Positions 17,201 through 26,456 are shown, counted from the first letter of the stretch. The stretch: 64,000 nt of DNA from Aquamicrobium aerolatum DSM 21857 (GCF_900113935.1 NZ_FORF01000014.1:1-64000), one strand, 5' to 3'. Numbers and translations are program-made. The notes: a model not told the origin generated them from the letters alone.

Positions 17201-17606
17201 CCTGGTCGCCGAAGACAATGAGGTGAACCAGCTGGTGTTTTCGCAGATATTGGGCGAGACCGACTTCACCTACGAGATCGTCAGTAATGGGCGATTGGCG
17301 GTGGATGCGTTCAGCACAATGATGCCGCGCATGATCCTGATGGATGTTTCTATGCCGCAGATGAACGGGCTTGAGGCAACGGCGCGCATCCGTGGCGAAG
17401 AGCGCGTCATGGGTGGCAGAATCCCGATCATCGGGGTGACGGCCCATGCGCTGAAGGGTGATCGTGAGCGTTGTCTGGAGGCCGGAATGGACGATTATTT
17501 GTCCAAGCCCATCAGCCCGAAGGCACTTACGGACAAGATCGCCAAGTGGATACAGAACGCGCTTGATGAAGCGCCCGCAAGAGCCGGCCACGCATTACCG
17601 AGCTGA
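14235..17606 (+). CDS. Hybrid sensor histidine kinase with four PAS and two receiver domains
   Basis: A 1123-residue, apparently soluble kinase with no membrane segment. Four PAS-type domains occupy about 45-160, 173-290, 290-420 and 425-560. The dimerisation domain has the phospho-accepting histidine in MSHEIRTPMNGVLG (about residue 578), followed by a HATPase domain with N, G1 (DTGIGIP) and G2 (GTGLGLAI) boxes. Two receivers follow: REC1 at about 812-925 with ILDYQMPG, REC2 at about 988-1105 with LMDVSMPQ and LSKPIS. No Hpt domain is present, so a separate phosphotransferase is implied. The start is a GTG. The gene ends inside the PHO-box region of pstS, in the place where phoR is found in many relatives, but its domain plan is not that of PhoR. 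Confidence 0.93.
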   Translation: MALRGGRNAIDSDRKAEGSGEIISGRNRTHGEGHQLRLSAFLDPGQLDDLLAASADWLWETDANHRIVFVSEGFQAQTGIAPERVVGHTSLYRLMNGANSSDNSGHLDDLAGERPFREFVCELKDARQSCRWVSLSGVPRHDDAGALLGFCGVGRNVTHLVERTKPDAGPNLQLARAVVDSLSHPLFVKDARLNFVTVNDAFAALMGMTADALVGHPIGDFVSAEQAAAYELNERHVLTTGTIYEAEVDVRQRDGSKTRIVRKYRIQSASGDEFVVGTFFDVTDLKRREREIQAMHDYLADVLETLPAAVIIYDSEDRFVLANRKLHDMVPLLAPTWKKGTPFRDALELGHQVGYFRTSGDPAIDALYDQDFEAWAAAYNGRRKAGATSERRMPDGRWFKVFDSRTADGSHIGIRLDITEQKNREAELRTSMGEIELYKRVLDELPVSAYVKTEDLAFEFVNQIWCHIAGVSKEDAIGKTDIDIFGDAGKAFAQRDLGVIATGRTNETEEEILQSDGTTLHVIAKKNRLIDADGRVHLIGSSTDISELKQRERELEEAQRRAVLADRAKSEFLANMSHEIRTPMNGVLGMAELLAKSELDARQRTFTDIIIKSGHALLTIINDILDFSKIDAGQLVLDPGPFDLAEAIEDVATLVASRAKEKDLELVVRVQPGLHDHYIGDVGRIRQIITNLLGNAVKFTDAGHVLIDVSGEMRGNVTALRVEVRDTGIGIPADKLDLVFDKFSQVDTTSTRRHEGTGLGLAITSRLVTLMGGDMGVSSVEGEGATFWFSTELGHAERRENRKTPPLDVTGARVLIIDDNLINRSILLEQTSMWGFDSCAAESGQEGLAVLEAVRKRGLAVDCIILDYQMPGMSGAEVAQIVRGTPQIATTPIVMLTSVDQSLGQPGYKSLAIDGHLIKPARSSVLLETVVAAIQKHRGLKTSDVVERPEDAAPLVPVQPELKPRPAASVKRGRRLAPGVAGVVHRVDILVAEDNEVNQLVFSQILGETDFTYEIVSNGRLAVDAFSTMMPRMILMDVSMPQMNGLEATARIRGEERVMGGRIPIIGVTAHALKGDRERCLEAGMDDYLSKPISPKALTDKIAKWIQNALDEAPARAGHALPS

Positions 17607-17631
17607 CATCTAACTGTCATCTGGCTGTTAC
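17603..17631 (+). promoter_or_regulatory. Triple PHO box upstream of pstS
   Basis: CTGACAT (17603), CTGTCAT (17614) and CTGTTAC (17625) repeat with an exact 11-bp period. This is the PhoB-binding architecture of 7-bp direct repeats separated by 4 bp. The first repeat overlaps the stop codon of the hybrid kinase. The pstS start lies 66 nt downstream. It would activate the pst operon under phosphate limitation, through PhoB encoded at the operon's end. Confidence 0.88.
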
Positions 17632-17697
17632 AAACCCCCTTTATTGCCACTCCCGACGCAAGGACGTCGTATCCCAATTCCGTACTGGAGTAGGCAC

Positions 17698-18738
17698 ATG
17701 ATCAAGTTTTTCCTCGCAGCGACCGTGGCTTCGGTTGCCGTCGCCGCATCGCTCGGCGCAGCTTCGGCACAGTCGCGCGACACCATGCAGATTGCAGGTT
17801 CGTCCACCGTTCTTCCGTTCTCCAGCATCGTGGCTGAGGAGTTCGGGCAGGCGTTTCCGGAATTCAAGACGCCAGTCGTCGGCTCGGGTGGCACCGGCGG
17901 TGGACTGCGCCAGTTCTGCGCTGGTGTTGGTGACAATACCATCGATATCGCCAATGCTTCGCGCCGCATGAAGGCTGCAGAGATCGAATCCTGCAACGCT
18001 GCCGGTGTTAACGATATCCGTGAAATCCAGATCGGCTATGACGGCATCGTCTTTGCCTCGAACGCGTCGAAGGGTGAATTCGCTCTTGAGCCGGTCCATG
18101 TCTTCAAGGCGATTGCCGCGCAGGTCGCTGTTGATGGCAAGCTGGTCGACAACCCATACAAAAGCTGGAACGAGATTGATGCGTCGCTGCCAAATCAGCC
18201 GATCAGCCTTGCGATCCCGGCTTCGAACCACGGTACCCGTGAAGTCTTTCAGGAAAAGGTGATCGCGGATGGCGCCAAGGCCGCCGGCTTGCCGGAGCTT
18301 TCCAAGGAAGAGCTCGAAAAGGTCACCACCACTTTCCGTCAGGATGTCGTGATCGAGATCGCCGGTGACTACACCGAGACGCTTTCGCGCCTCCAGTCCA
18401 ATGCTGACACGATCGGTGTGTTCGGTCTGTCGTTCTATGATCAGAACCGCGACACCCTCAAGGTTGCGACCGTTTCCGGTGTCACGCCGTCGCTTGAGAC
18501 TGTGGCTGCCGGTGAGTACCCGGTGTCACGTCCGCTCTACTTCTACGTCAAGGGTGAGCACATCGGCACCGTTCCCGGCATCAACGAATTCGTTGAGTTC
18601 TATCTGTCGGAGCAGATGGCTGGTCTGGGTGGCACCCTCGAAGCTGCCGGCCTGATCCCTGCTCCTGCCGAAGAGACCGCTGCCGTTCTTGCTGCCTTCC
18701 AGGAAGGCAAGGCGCTGACCGTCGACGCGGTGAAGTAA
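17698..18738 (+). CDS. pstS: Periplasmic phosphate-binding protein
   Basis: A 346-residue substrate-binding protein of the phosphate ABC transporter. The start at 17698 gives a signal peptide (MIKFFLAATVASVAVAASLG, cleavage after ASA). Phosphate-contacting motifs are visible: AGSSTVLPFSS near the mature N-terminus, GSGGTGGGLRQFC and ASRRM. The last third has PVSRPLYFYVKGEHIG, typical of PstS. It is the first gene of pstSCAB-phoU-phoB and is preceded by a PHO box. Confidence 0.95.
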   Translation: MIKFFLAATVASVAVAASLGAASAQSRDTMQIAGSSTVLPFSSIVAEEFGQAFPEFKTPVVGSGGTGGGLRQFCAGVGDNTIDIANASRRMKAAEIESCNAAGVNDIREIQIGYDGIVFASNASKGEFALEPVHVFKAIAAQVAVDGKLVDNPYKSWNEIDASLPNQPISLAIPASNHGTREVFQEKVIADGAKAAGLPELSKEELEKVTTTFRQDVVIEIAGDYTETLSRLQSNADTIGVFGLSFYDQNRDTLKVATVSGVTPSLETVAAGEYPVSRPLYFYVKGEHIGTVPGINEFVEFYLSEQMAGLGGTLEAAGLIPAPAEETAAVLAAFQEGKALTVDAVK

Positions 18739-18833
18739 GAAAGCCAATCCCTGGCGGGGTTCACCAATGGTGGACCTCGCCAGATTGCCTATAGGCCTGT
18801 TTTCGTTCGACGGCTTCGCGGAGCGCGCCCCCA

Positions 18834-20207
18834 GTGAACACAGCTATCGTCGCCAGCCTGCTTTTGCTCATGCTCGGCTTTGCATACCAGCTCGGCTGGT
18901 CTCGCAGTCGCAACATGGCCGTATCGGGCGTCAAGATCCATTCGCGTCCGGCCTACCATGCCTCGCTTGTTGCCTTCTGGGCATTGCTGCCCGCCCTGCT
19001 CGTGTTGGGGCTTTGGGCGCTGTTCGGGGACACCGCGACACGCACCTACATCTTGGCGCAGCTGCCAACTGAGATCACCAGTCTTACAGCTGCTGATCTT
19101 GAAGTCACGATCCGCCGAATTCGCCAGATTGAGAGCGGTTTTGGTGTCGTTGGCGAGGCGCAGACATATGAGAATTCTGCGGCACAGGCCTTGCGCGAGT
19201 TTCGCGCACTGACATTTGCATTTGTCGTTGCGACGGCAGCCGCGACGGGGGCTGTTGGGCTGTTTCTCGCTCAGCGTCGCATCAACCCGCGCCTGCGTGC
19301 CCGCAATGAAATCGAGCGCATCGTGCGTGTGTTGCTGATTGGCTGTTCGGTTGTCGCAATTCTGACCACGGTCGGCATCGTTGCATCTTTGCTGGCTGAA
19401 GCTTTCCGCTTTTTCACGTTCGTCAGCCCGATCGATTTCTTCTTTGGCACTGTGTGGAGCCCCGGCTTCTCCTCCACGGGGGCGGGTGCCAGCGGCAAGT
19501 ATGGGCTGCTTCCCCTGTTGTGGGGCACGCTCATGGTCGCGGCGATTGCCATACTTGTCGCGCTGCCGATCGGCCTGATGACAGCAATCTACCTGACCCA
19601 ATATGCGACGCCGCGCGTGCGCGGCATCGTCAAGCCGATCATTGAGTTGCTCGCAGGCATTCCAACCATCGTCTACGGGTTTTTCGCACTCGTGACGGTC
19701 GGTCCGTTTCTGGCAGGGATCGGAAGTGCGCTCGGCCTCGACATCAGAGCCACCAGCGCCTTGACGGCCGGTGTGGTGATGGGCGTAATGATCATTCCGT
19801 TCATCTCATCGCTTTCTGACGACGTCATCCGGCAGGTGCCGCTGGCAATGCGTGACGGTTCGCTCGGCCTTGGCGCGACACAGTCCGAAACAATTCGCCG
19901 CGTGGTGATCCCTGCTGCGTTGCCCGGCATTGTCGGGGCATTTCTGCTCGCGGTCAGCCGCGCGATCGGCGAGACGATGATCGTGGTTCTGGCGGCCGGC
20001 AACAGCCCTTTTCTTCGTCTCAATCCAGGCGAGCCGGTGTCGACCGTGACGGTCACCATCGTCAACCAGCTTACGGGCGATACCGACTTTGCTTCCCCGC
20101 AATCCCTGGTCGCTTTTGCGCTTGGCCTGACCCTCTTTGTCATGACGCTCATACTCAACGTCGCGGCGCTATTTATCGTCCGGCGCTATCGGGAGCAGTA
20201 CGACTGA
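18834..20207 (+). CDS. pstC: Phosphate ABC transporter permease PstC
   Basis: A 457-residue inner-membrane permease starting at a GTG. It is longer than enteric PstC (about 320) because of two N-terminal membrane segments and a periplasmic insert (about residues 65-130), a form usual in alphaproteobacteria. The permease core begins near residue 230 (LLPLLWGTLMVAAIAILVAL). It contains the EAA-type coupling loop SLGLGATQSETIRRVVIPAA and the PGIVGAFLLAVSRAIGETM segment. It ends 1 nt before pstA. Confidence 0.94.
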   Translation: MNTAIVASLLLLMLGFAYQLGWSRSRNMAVSGVKIHSRPAYHASLVAFWALLPALLVLGLWALFGDTATRTYILAQLPTEITSLTAADLEVTIRRIRQIESGFGVVGEAQTYENSAAQALREFRALTFAFVVATAAATGAVGLFLAQRRINPRLRARNEIERIVRVLLIGCSVVAILTTVGIVASLLAEAFRFFTFVSPIDFFFGTVWSPGFSSTGAGASGKYGLLPLLWGTLMVAAIAILVALPIGLMTAIYLTQYATPRVRGIVKPIIELLAGIPTIVYGFFALVTVGPFLAGIGSALGLDIRATSALTAGVVMGVMIIPFISSLSDDVIRQVPLAMRDGSLGLGATQSETIRRVVIPAALPGIVGAFLLAVSRAIGETMIVVLAAGNSPFLRLNPGEPVSTVTVTIVNQLTGDTDFASPQSLVAFALGLTLFVMTLILNVAALFIVRRYREQYD

Positions 20208-20208
20208 T

Positions 20209-21582
20209 ATGGCCCATTCGTTTACCCCACCGTCGGAACAAGCACTTGATGGTTCGGCAGAGCGCCTGAAGCGCATTCGCGCGGGTCTTGGCAAACGTCA
20301 TGCAAGGGAACGCCGGTTTCGTGCGCTTGGCATTGCCGCCATCGCGGCGGCGCTCGGTTTCGTCGCCATCCTGTTCTCGATGATCCTCTACCAGGGGCTG
20401 CCCGCGTTTACGCAGGCCAACCTCGAGGTTGATGTGCATTTCGATCCGGCGATCGTGAAAGTTGCAGCGCGGCCCGTGCGGGACGCCCAGCAATCTTCTG
20501 CCGAGTATCAGCGCGCACTGCTCGACTGGGAGCGCAAGGTCACGATGGTCAACTGGAACCGGGTTCTGGAACAGTCGATCAAGGCTGCGGCACCGGATTT
20601 CGAGATCGACACCAAGTCGGCGCTGTCGATTGTCGAGACAAGTGAACGTTTCCGGTTGCGCGACATGTTCGTCGCCGATCCAGGCCTCCTGGGTCAGACA
20701 GTCAAGGTCAAAATGCTGGCGTCCGCCAATGCGGACAATTGGCTGAAGGGCAATATCGACCGGAGCCTGCCCGACACGCAGCAGCAATTGTCGCCTTCCG
20801 CTCGCATGCTGTCGGATCGTTTCATGGAAGATGGCCAGATGCGCTTTGCATTTGCCTGGCACATCTTCACCAACAGCGATTCACGCTCGGCGCCGGCGTC
20901 GGCAGGACTTGCCGGAGCGTTCATTGGCTCGCTTTACATGATGCTGGTCGTGATCGTGCTTGCGGTGCCGATTGGTGTGATGAGCGCCGTCTATCTTGAG
21001 GAATTCGCGCCCAAGAACAAGTTCACCGACTTTATCGAGGTCAACATCAACAATCTCGCGGCGGTCCCGTCGATCGTATTCGGGCTGCTGGGCGCTGCCG
21101 TTTTCATCAACTATTTTCGCCTGCCATTGTCAGCGCCGCTGGTCGGTGGCCTCGTGCTGACATTGATGACGCTTCCCACCATCATCATCGCAACCAGATC
21201 TGCCCTGCGCGCCGTGCCGCCGTCGCTGCGTCAGGCCGCATTGGGCATCGGGGCTTCCAAGACGCAGACCGTCTTCCATCATGTATTGCCGGTGACCTAT
21301 CCAGGAATTCTCACGGCGACAATCATCGGCGTGGCTCAGGCGCTCGGTGAGACAGCACCGTTGCTGCTGATCGGGATGAACGCTTTCGTGGCGCAGATCC
21401 CTGGAAGTCCGCTGGAGCCATCGAGTGCGTTGCCGGTGCAGATCTATCTCTGGCAGGGCAATGAAAACCGTAATTTCTTTGAGGCACGGACCTCAGCTGC
21501 GATCATCGTGCTGCTTGGCCTGATGCTGATGCTGAACGCAATCGCCATTTTCCTGCGTGCAAGGCTGGAGCGCCGCAAATGA
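20209..21582 (+). CDS. pstA: Phosphate ABC transporter permease PstA
   Basis: A 457-residue permease that pairs with PstC. One N-terminal membrane segment (about 38-62) is followed by a soluble insert of about 170 residues, giving the long alphaproteobacterial form. The core has [20 protein letters not shown], the EAA-like loop [20 protein letters not shown] and the terminal [15 protein letters not shown]. The DUF3333-like N-terminal insert is of unknown role. It is tightly spaced after pstC; its stop overlaps an ATG at 21579, but pstB has a better start at 21612. Confidence 0.94.
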   Translation: MAHSFTPPSEQALDGSAERLKRIRAGLGKRHARERRFRALGIAAIAAALGFVAILFSMILYQGLPAFTQANLEVDVHFDPAIVKVAARPVRDAQQSSAEYQRALLDWERKVTMVNWNRVLEQSIKAAAPDFEIDTKSALSIVETSERFRLRDMFVADPGLLGQTVKVKMLASANADNWLKGNIDRSLPDTQQQLSPSARMLSDRFMEDGQMRFAFAWHIFTNSDSRSAPASAGLAGAFIGSLYMMLVVIVLAVPIGVMSAVYLEEFAPKNKFTDFIEVNINNLAAVPSIVFGLLGAAVFINYFRLPLSAPLVGGLVLTLMTLPTIIIATRSALRAVPPSLRQAALGIGASKTQTVFHHVLPVTYPGILTATIIGVAQALGETAPLLLIGMNAFVAQIPGSPLEPSSALPVQIYLWQGNENRNFFEARTSAAIIVLLGLMLMLNAIAIFLRARLERRK

Positions 21583-21611
21583 GAGTTGAACCAAAACAGG
21601 AGGCGGCGGCC

Positions 21612-22457
21612 ATGCACATGCCGACCGACAAGATCGTTCCACAATCTGATCTTTACAGCCGCGAGTCGACGACTGCGCGCACACCCGACGAAAATCCACT
21701 GCCGGTACGCGTCAAGGCTCGCGATGTCAGTGTCTTTTACGGTCAGAAGCAGGCGCTTTTTGACGTGTCGATCGACGTTCCGGAAAAGTCGGTGACCGCA
21801 TTCATCGGCCCTTCGGGCTGCGGCAAGTCCACGTTTCTGCGCTGCCTCAATCGCATGAACGACACAATCGAGGGATGCAGGGTATCCGGTCTGATCGCAC
21901 TTGATGGTTCAGACATTTACGACCCGTCTCTGGACCCGGTGGAACTTCGGGCGCGTGTTGGGATGGTGTTCCAGAAGCCGAACCCGTTCCCCAAATCCAT
22001 CTATGAGAATGTCGCCTACGGCCCCCGCATCCATGGCCTTGCCCGCAGTCGCAGCGACATGGATGCGATCGTCGAATCCAGTCTCCAGAAGGCGGGGCTC
22101 TGGTCGGAGGTAAAGGATCGGCTGCATGAGGCCGGCACGGGTCTTTCGGGCGGCCAGCAGCAGCGCCTTTGCATCGCGCGCGCGATCGCCGTTTCGCCGG
22201 AAGTGATCCTGATGGACGAACCATGTTCGGCACTCGACCCGATCGCGACAGCGCGTATCGAGGAACTGATCGACGAACTGCGGCAGAACTACACAATCGT
22301 TATTGTCACACACTCCATGCAGCAAGCGGCGCGCGTGTCCCAGCGCACAGCTTTCTTCCATCTGGGCAATCTTGTGGAAGAGGGGCCGACCGATCTGATC
22401 TTCACCAGCCCGGTGGAAAAGCGGACGCAGGATTACATCACCGGTCGCTACGGCTGA
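21612..22457 (+). CDS. pstB: Phosphate ABC transporter ATP-binding protein
   Basis: The ATPase of the Pst importer, 281 residues from the ATG at 21612, which has AGGAGG 8 nt upstream. An ATG at 21579 overlapping the pstA stop would add 11 residues. Walker A is GPSGCGKS at about 66-73, the signature LSGGQQQRL, Walker [14 protein letters not shown] and the switch histidine VTHSM. The [20 protein letters not shown] segment is diagnostic of PstB. The protein acts on the cytoplasmic face with PstC and PstA. Confidence 0.96.
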   Translation: MHMPTDKIVPQSDLYSRESTTARTPDENPLPVRVKARDVSVFYGQKQALFDVSIDVPEKSVTAFIGPSGCGKSTFLRCLNRMNDTIEGCRVSGLIALDGSDIYDPSLDPVELRARVGMVFQKPNPFPKSIYENVAYGPRIHGLARSRSDMDAIVESSLQKAGLWSEVKDRLHEAGTGLSGGQQQRLCIARAIAVSPEVILMDEPCSALDPIATARIEELIDELRQNYTIVIVTHSMQQAARVSQRTAFFHLGNLVEEGPTDLIFTSPVEKRTQDYITGRYG

Positions 22458-22474
22458 TGGTGCGGAAAGGACAG

Positions 22475-23176
22475 ATGATGGGCCAGCATACAGTAACTTC
22501 CTTTGATGAGGATCTGAACGCCATCGACCGCCTGGTCCATGATATGGGCGACCTGGCTGCAGACATGGTCGTTGCATCGACCCGTTCACTGGTCGAGACG
22601 GATGCCGTCCTGGCGCAGCGTGTCATTTCCGACGACGCGATCATGGATGCGCGTCAGCGTGAGCTTGATGACAGGGCGATTACGCTGATCGCCAAACGCC
22701 AGCCGGTTGCGCAGGATTTGCGGGCCGTTGTTGGTGCGATCCGCATGGCGGCGGATCTCGAGCGAATTGGCGATCTGGCCAAGAATATTTCGAAACGAGT
22801 TTCGGCAGTCGGTGAAGGCAGTGCGCCGCGCAGTCTTTCCCACTCGATTGACGCGATGGCCCAATCGGTCGTGGCTCAGGTTCACGAGGTGATTGCAGCC
22901 TATGAGGGGCGCGACTCTGAAAAGCTCAAATTGTTGCGGGCAGCGGACGAAAATATCGACATCCAGTATACTCGGGTGTTTCGGGAGCTGCTGACATATA
23001 TGATGGAAGATCCGCGCAACATCACCACCTGCACGCACCTGCTGTTTTGTGCCAAGAACCTGGAGCGCATTGGTGACCATGTGACCAATATCGCTGAAGA
23101 TGCCTATTACGTGATGACCGGCATGCAGTTGCCGCTCTACCGGCCCAAAGCCGACGAGACTTCGGTCGCCGACTGA
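22475..23176 (+). CDS. phoU: Phosphate signalling protein PhoU
   Basis: A 233-residue all-helical protein with two PhoU repeats: RMAADLERIGDLAKNISKR in the first and CAKNLERIGDHVTNIAEDAY in the second, the metal-binding E/D-x-x-x-D motifs of the family. It links Pst transporter status to the PhoR/PhoB system and prevents excess phosphate uptake. The start is one of two adjacent ATGs (22475, 22478) after AAGGA. Confidence 0.95.
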   Translation: MMGQHTVTSFDEDLNAIDRLVHDMGDLAADMVVASTRSLVETDAVLAQRVISDDAIMDARQRELDDRAITLIAKRQPVAQDLRAVVGAIRMAADLERIGDLAKNISKRVSAVGEGSAPRSLSHSIDAMAQSVVAQVHEVIAAYEGRDSEKLKLLRAADENIDIQYTRVFRELLTYMMEDPRNITTCTHLLFCAKNLERIGDHVTNIAEDAYYVMTGMQLPLYRPKADETSVAD

Positions 23177-23191
23177 CGGAAAGACGGATCA

Positions 23192-23881
23192 ATGATTGCA
23201 CCAAAGATTATGGTTGTTGAGGACGAGGAGCCATTGGGCGTCCTTCTCAAATACAATCTCGAGGCAGAAGGCTATCAGGTTGAGGTCGTTACGCGCGGTG
23301 ACGAGGCCGAGTTGCGGTTGCGTGAGAACCAGCCGGACCTGCTTGTGCTCGATTGGATGGTCCCTGCGGTTTCCGGTATCGAATTGTGCCGCCGTCTGCG
23401 GATGCGCGCCGAAACTGAGCGCTTGCCGATCATCATGCTGACCGCACGTGGGGAAGAGAGCGACCGCGTACGGGGCCTGTCGACGGGAGCAGATGATTAT
23501 CTGGTTAAACCTTTCTCGACACCGGAATTGATCGCGCGGGTCAAGGCGCTGCTGCGCCGCGCCAAGCCTGAAGTTCTGTCTTCGGTGTTGAAGGTGGGAG
23601 ATATCGTTCTGGATCGCGAAACCCACCGCGTACATCGCGGCGAAAGTGAAATCCGCCTTGGTCCGACAGAATATCGCCTACTCGAGTTTATGATGCAAAA
23701 TCCCGGACGGGTATTTTCACGCGGGCAGTTGCTCGACAATGTCTGGGGCGAAACGATCTATATCGACGAGCGTACGGTCGATGTTCATGTCGGTCGTCTG
23801 CGCAAGGCGGTCAATATCGGGAGCCTTCCTGACATCATCCGCACGATCCGGGGCGCCGGATATGCAATCCAGGAAGTCTGA
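23192..23881 (+). CDS. phoB: Phosphate regulon response regulator PhoB
   Basis: A 229-residue OmpR-family regulator. The receiver has the acidic pair EDEEP near residue 10, the phospho-accepting Asp in LLVLDWMVPAVSG, and KPFST. The C-terminal winged helix includes GPTEYRLLEFMMQNPGRVFS and ERTVDVHVGRLRKA, followed by DIIRTIRGAGYAI. It would bind the PHO-box array upstream of pstS. No phoR is present in the window next to it. Confidence 0.94.
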   Translation: MIAPKIMVVEDEEPLGVLLKYNLEAEGYQVEVVTRGDEAELRLRENQPDLLVLDWMVPAVSGIELCRRLRMRAETERLPIIMLTARGEESDRVRGLSTGADDYLVKPFSTPELIARVKALLRRAKPEVLSSVLKVGDIVLDRETHRVHRGESEIRLGPTEYRLLEFMMQNPGRVFSRGQLLDNVWGETIYIDERTVDVHVGRLRKAVNIGSLPDIIRTIRGAGYAIQEV

Positions 23882-23894
23882 AGGAAGCGCCGCG

Positions 23895-25136
23895 CTACAC
23901 GACCTCTTTGCGCGTCGCTCCTGCCGAGACGCTGTTGGCAAAGATCTGCGTGTCGATGACGTTCAGGGCGTGGCGCGCAGATCCCTCGCGGATCAGCGGC
24001 ATTTCATCCAGTTCCAGATCGAATGAGATAGCGGTGCCATGTTGACCGCCTGCCGTGCGGGCGATGGCTTCGCGCATGGTTGGTTCGAACACGTCGAAGG
24101 CTGACGTTCCAAGTCCGACAATGGCGACTGGCGCAGGGTCGAACAGTGCGAACAGACTGCCTAGTCCATAGCCGATGGCTTCACCGGCCCGCTGGAAAGC
24201 TTCGCGTTCAGGGCCGGGACCCCTGCGCGCGGCGGCAGCCATTGCGACCATGGTGGCGTCGTCAATGTCGGCAACTGGCTGCGCCTGTTCACTTTCCCCA
24301 CGTGCATGGCGATAGATTGCATAATTCCCGGCATAAGCCTCGATGCATCCGCGGCGGCCGCAACGGCACAATGCTCCATCCGGCAAGTGATTCATGTGGC
24401 CGAATTCGCCTGCCGAGGAGTGCGCGCCGGTGAAGAGGCTGCCGCGCAACATCAGTCCCATCCCGATACCGTTGGACAGAAGGATGGTGAAGAAATTGTC
24501 CTGATAGCGCTCGGGGGCGCGCGCGCGCAAAGCCACCGATATCATGTTGCAGTCGTTCTCGACTGTGACGGGAACGTCGAACCGTGCCTCGAGGGCATCA
24601 GCAAACGCGACGTCGCTGTGTGGAGTGATTGGCGACCACAACAGCCGACGAGCACCGGAGTCGGTGATGCCCTGCACGGTGAATGTCATGCGCAGCACGG
24701 GACCACTTGAAGCGGGCCTGCGTTCCAGAGCCAGGGCTACGGCATCGATGACGGTTCCAACAAGCGCCTGGCGTGACAGTGTCAGTGTGGGAGGGCGGGA
24801 CAGATCCTGCAGGATCGCCGCGCCGTTATAATCATTCAGGGTTACCGAGAGCGTATTCAGCGAAAGAACGATCGAGACGACTGTGGCAGCTTGCGGATTG
24901 AGATCGAGCGCCACCTGCGGACGACCTCGTTTCAGGACGCCGGGTTCGGCCGGCTTTGCCAGCGCAAGGATGCCTTCTTCCATCAGGTCTGAGGAAATGG
25001 TGGAGATGGTTGAATGGCTCAGGCCAGTGGCGTTGGCGATCTCCGTGCGCGAAGGCTGCGTGCCACGGCGCACTGCCGCGATCACCATCGCGCGATTACG
25101 TTTACGAAGATCGTCGTGCCGCACGCCGACCGTCAT
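23895..25136 (-). CDS. ROK-family transcriptional repressor (XylR-like)
   Basis: I place the start at the ATG at 25136, with GGAGG 8 nt upstream; ATGs further up (25166, 25355) have poorer sites. The 413-residue protein has an N-terminal winged helix at about 28-60 (SRTEIANATGLSHSTISTIS) and a sugar-kinase-like ROK domain. The latter carries the zinc motif CRCGRRGCIEAYAG and the ENDCNMISVALR segment. It is divergent from xylFHG and most likely represses it until the sugar is bound. The nearest candidate operator is the inverted repeat at 25239-25253. Confidence 0.88.
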   Translation of the reverse strand: MTVGVRHDDLRKRNRAMVIAAVRRGTQPSRTEIANATGLSHSTISTISSDLMEEGILALAKPAEPGVLKRGRPQVALDLNPQAATVVSIVLSLNTLSVTLNDYNGAAILQDLSRPPTLTLSRQALVGTVIDAVALALERRPASSGPVLRMTFTVQGITDSGARRLLWSPITPHSDVAFADALEARFDVPVTVENDCNMISVALRARAPERYQDNFFTILLSNGIGMGLMLRGSLFTGAHSSAGEFGHMNHLPDGALCRCGRRGCIEAYAGNYAIYRHARGESEQAQPVADIDDATMVAMAAAARRGPGPEREAFQRAGEAIGYGLGSLFALFDPAPVAIVGLGTSAFDVFEPTMREAIARTAGGQHGTAISFDLELDEMPLIREGSARHALNVIDTQIFANSVSAGATRKEVV

Positions 25137-25238
25137 CAGCCGTCCTCCCTGCTTTGCCGTCGCCATAGCCTTCTTTCGTGGCGTTCGCCAGCACTGCAGC
25201 GGGATATTGACACGGCCTCTCACCTGAGTCATTCTTTT

Positions 25239-25253
25239 TTTCGGAGCCCGAAA
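25239..25253. promoter_or_regulatory. Perfect inverted repeat, candidate ROK operator
   Basis: TTTCGG-AGC-CCGAAA is a perfect 6-bp inverted repeat with a 3-nt centre. It lies between the divergent ROK repressor (start 25136) and xylF (start 25315). Position and symmetry suit an operator of the repressor; binding has to be inferred. Confidence 0.45.
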
Positions 25254-25314
25254 TAAAGGCTCGCTGAGAAGTGTGCAAGCACCAGCAAGCGCTTTCGAGC
25301 GCAGGGAGGAAATC

Positions 25315-26358
25315 ATGAACAAGTTTGCAACCGCCATGCTGGCGGGTGTTGCCATGTCGCTTACACTGGCAGGGACGGCGCATGCTGCAGGAAAGACCGT
25401 TGGCGTTTCGTGGTCGAATTTTCAGGAGGAGCGCTGGAAGACTGACGAAGCAGCCATCAAGGCAGCGCTGGAGGCTGCCGGAAACTCGTATATTTCCGCA
25501 GACGCACAGTCCTCTGCCGCCAAGCAGCTGACGGACGTCGAAGCGCTGATTGCACAAGGTGCTGATGCGCTGATCATTCTTGCGCAGGATTCCAGCGCAA
25601 TTGGTCCGGCAGTTGAGAAGGCCGTGGCCGAGGGCATTCCGGTCGTTGGCTATGACCGCCTGATCGAGAATCCGGACGCGTTCTACCTCACCTTCGACAA
25701 CAAGGAAGTTGGCCGGATGCAGGCGCGTGCCGTGTTCGAAGCGGCGCCAGAGGGCAATTATGTCTTCATCAAGGGCAATGGTGCCGATCCGAACGCTGAT
25801 TTCCTGTTTTCCGGACAGATGGAAGTGCTGAAGGAAGCCATTGACGCCGGCAATATCAAGAATGTCGGCGAGGCCTATACCGACGGATGGCTGCCTGCAA
25901 ATGCCCAGCGCAACATGGAACAATTCCTGACGGCCAACGACAACAACGTCGATGCCGTCGTGGCGTCGAACGACGGAACCGCCGGCGGTGCAATCGCCGC
26001 GCTGGAAGCACAGGGGCTGGCAGGCTCGGTACCGGTTTCCGGTCAAGACGCCGATCATGCCGCGCTCAACCGGATTGCGCTCGGCACTCAGACGGTGTCT
26101 GTCTGGAAGGACTCGCGTGAACTTGGCAAGGCCGCAGCCGAAATCGCTAACCAGCTTGCCGATGGCACTGCTCTGGACGGTGTCAAGGGTGCAACCAAGT
26201 GGTCGGATGGCCCGAATGGCGTGGAGATGAATGCCATCTTCCTCGCGCCCAACCCGATCACGCGTGACAACCTCAATGTCATCATCGAGTCTGGCTGGGT
26301 GTCGAAGGACGTGGTGTGCCAGGGTGTGGCTGCTGGCACCGTGGCGGCCTGCAACTGA
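25315..26358 (+). CDS. xylF: Periplasmic D-xylose/monosaccharide-binding protein
   Basis: A 347-residue substrate-binding protein with a signal peptide ([20 protein letters not shown], cleavage after AHA). The start has GAGGGAGG upstream. Family I sugar-binding features are [40 protein letters not shown], the VVGYDRLIE loop, [11 protein letters not shown], and the final WVSKDVVC region with a CysxxCys pair typical of XylF. It is expressed ahead of xylHG and followed by a hairpin that probably raises its level relative to them. Confidence 0.9.
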   Translation: MNKFATAMLAGVAMSLTLAGTAHAAGKTVGVSWSNFQEERWKTDEAAIKAALEAAGNSYISADAQSSAAKQLTDVEALIAQGADALIILAQDSSAIGPAVEKAVAEGIPVVGYDRLIENPDAFYLTFDNKEVGRMQARAVFEAAPEGNYVFIKGNGADPNADFLFSGQMEVLKEAIDAGNIKNVGEAYTDGWLPANAQRNMEQFLTANDNNVDAVVASNDGTAGGAIAALEAQGLAGSVPVSGQDADHAALNRIALGTQTVSVWKDSRELGKAAAEIANQLADGTALDGVKGATKWSDGPNGVEMNAIFLAPNPITRDNLNVIIESGWVSKDVVCQGVAAGTVAACN

Positions 26359-26375
26359 TCCCCGGACTAGACTGA

Positions 26376-26407
26376 AAACGCCGCGGTTTGATGAAGCCGC
26401 GGCGTTT
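26376..26407 (+). terminator. Intercistronic hairpin between xylF and xylH
   Basis: AAACGCCGCGG at 26376-26386 pairs perfectly with CCGCGGCGTTT at 26397-26407 (11 bp, 10-nt loop) and ends in a short T run. Partial termination or 3' protection of the binding-protein message is the usual role at this position. Confidence 0.75.
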
Positions 26408-26456
26408 TGCCAGAATGAAACACCGGCCGACGAATTGGGCCGGACGGAGGACGATG

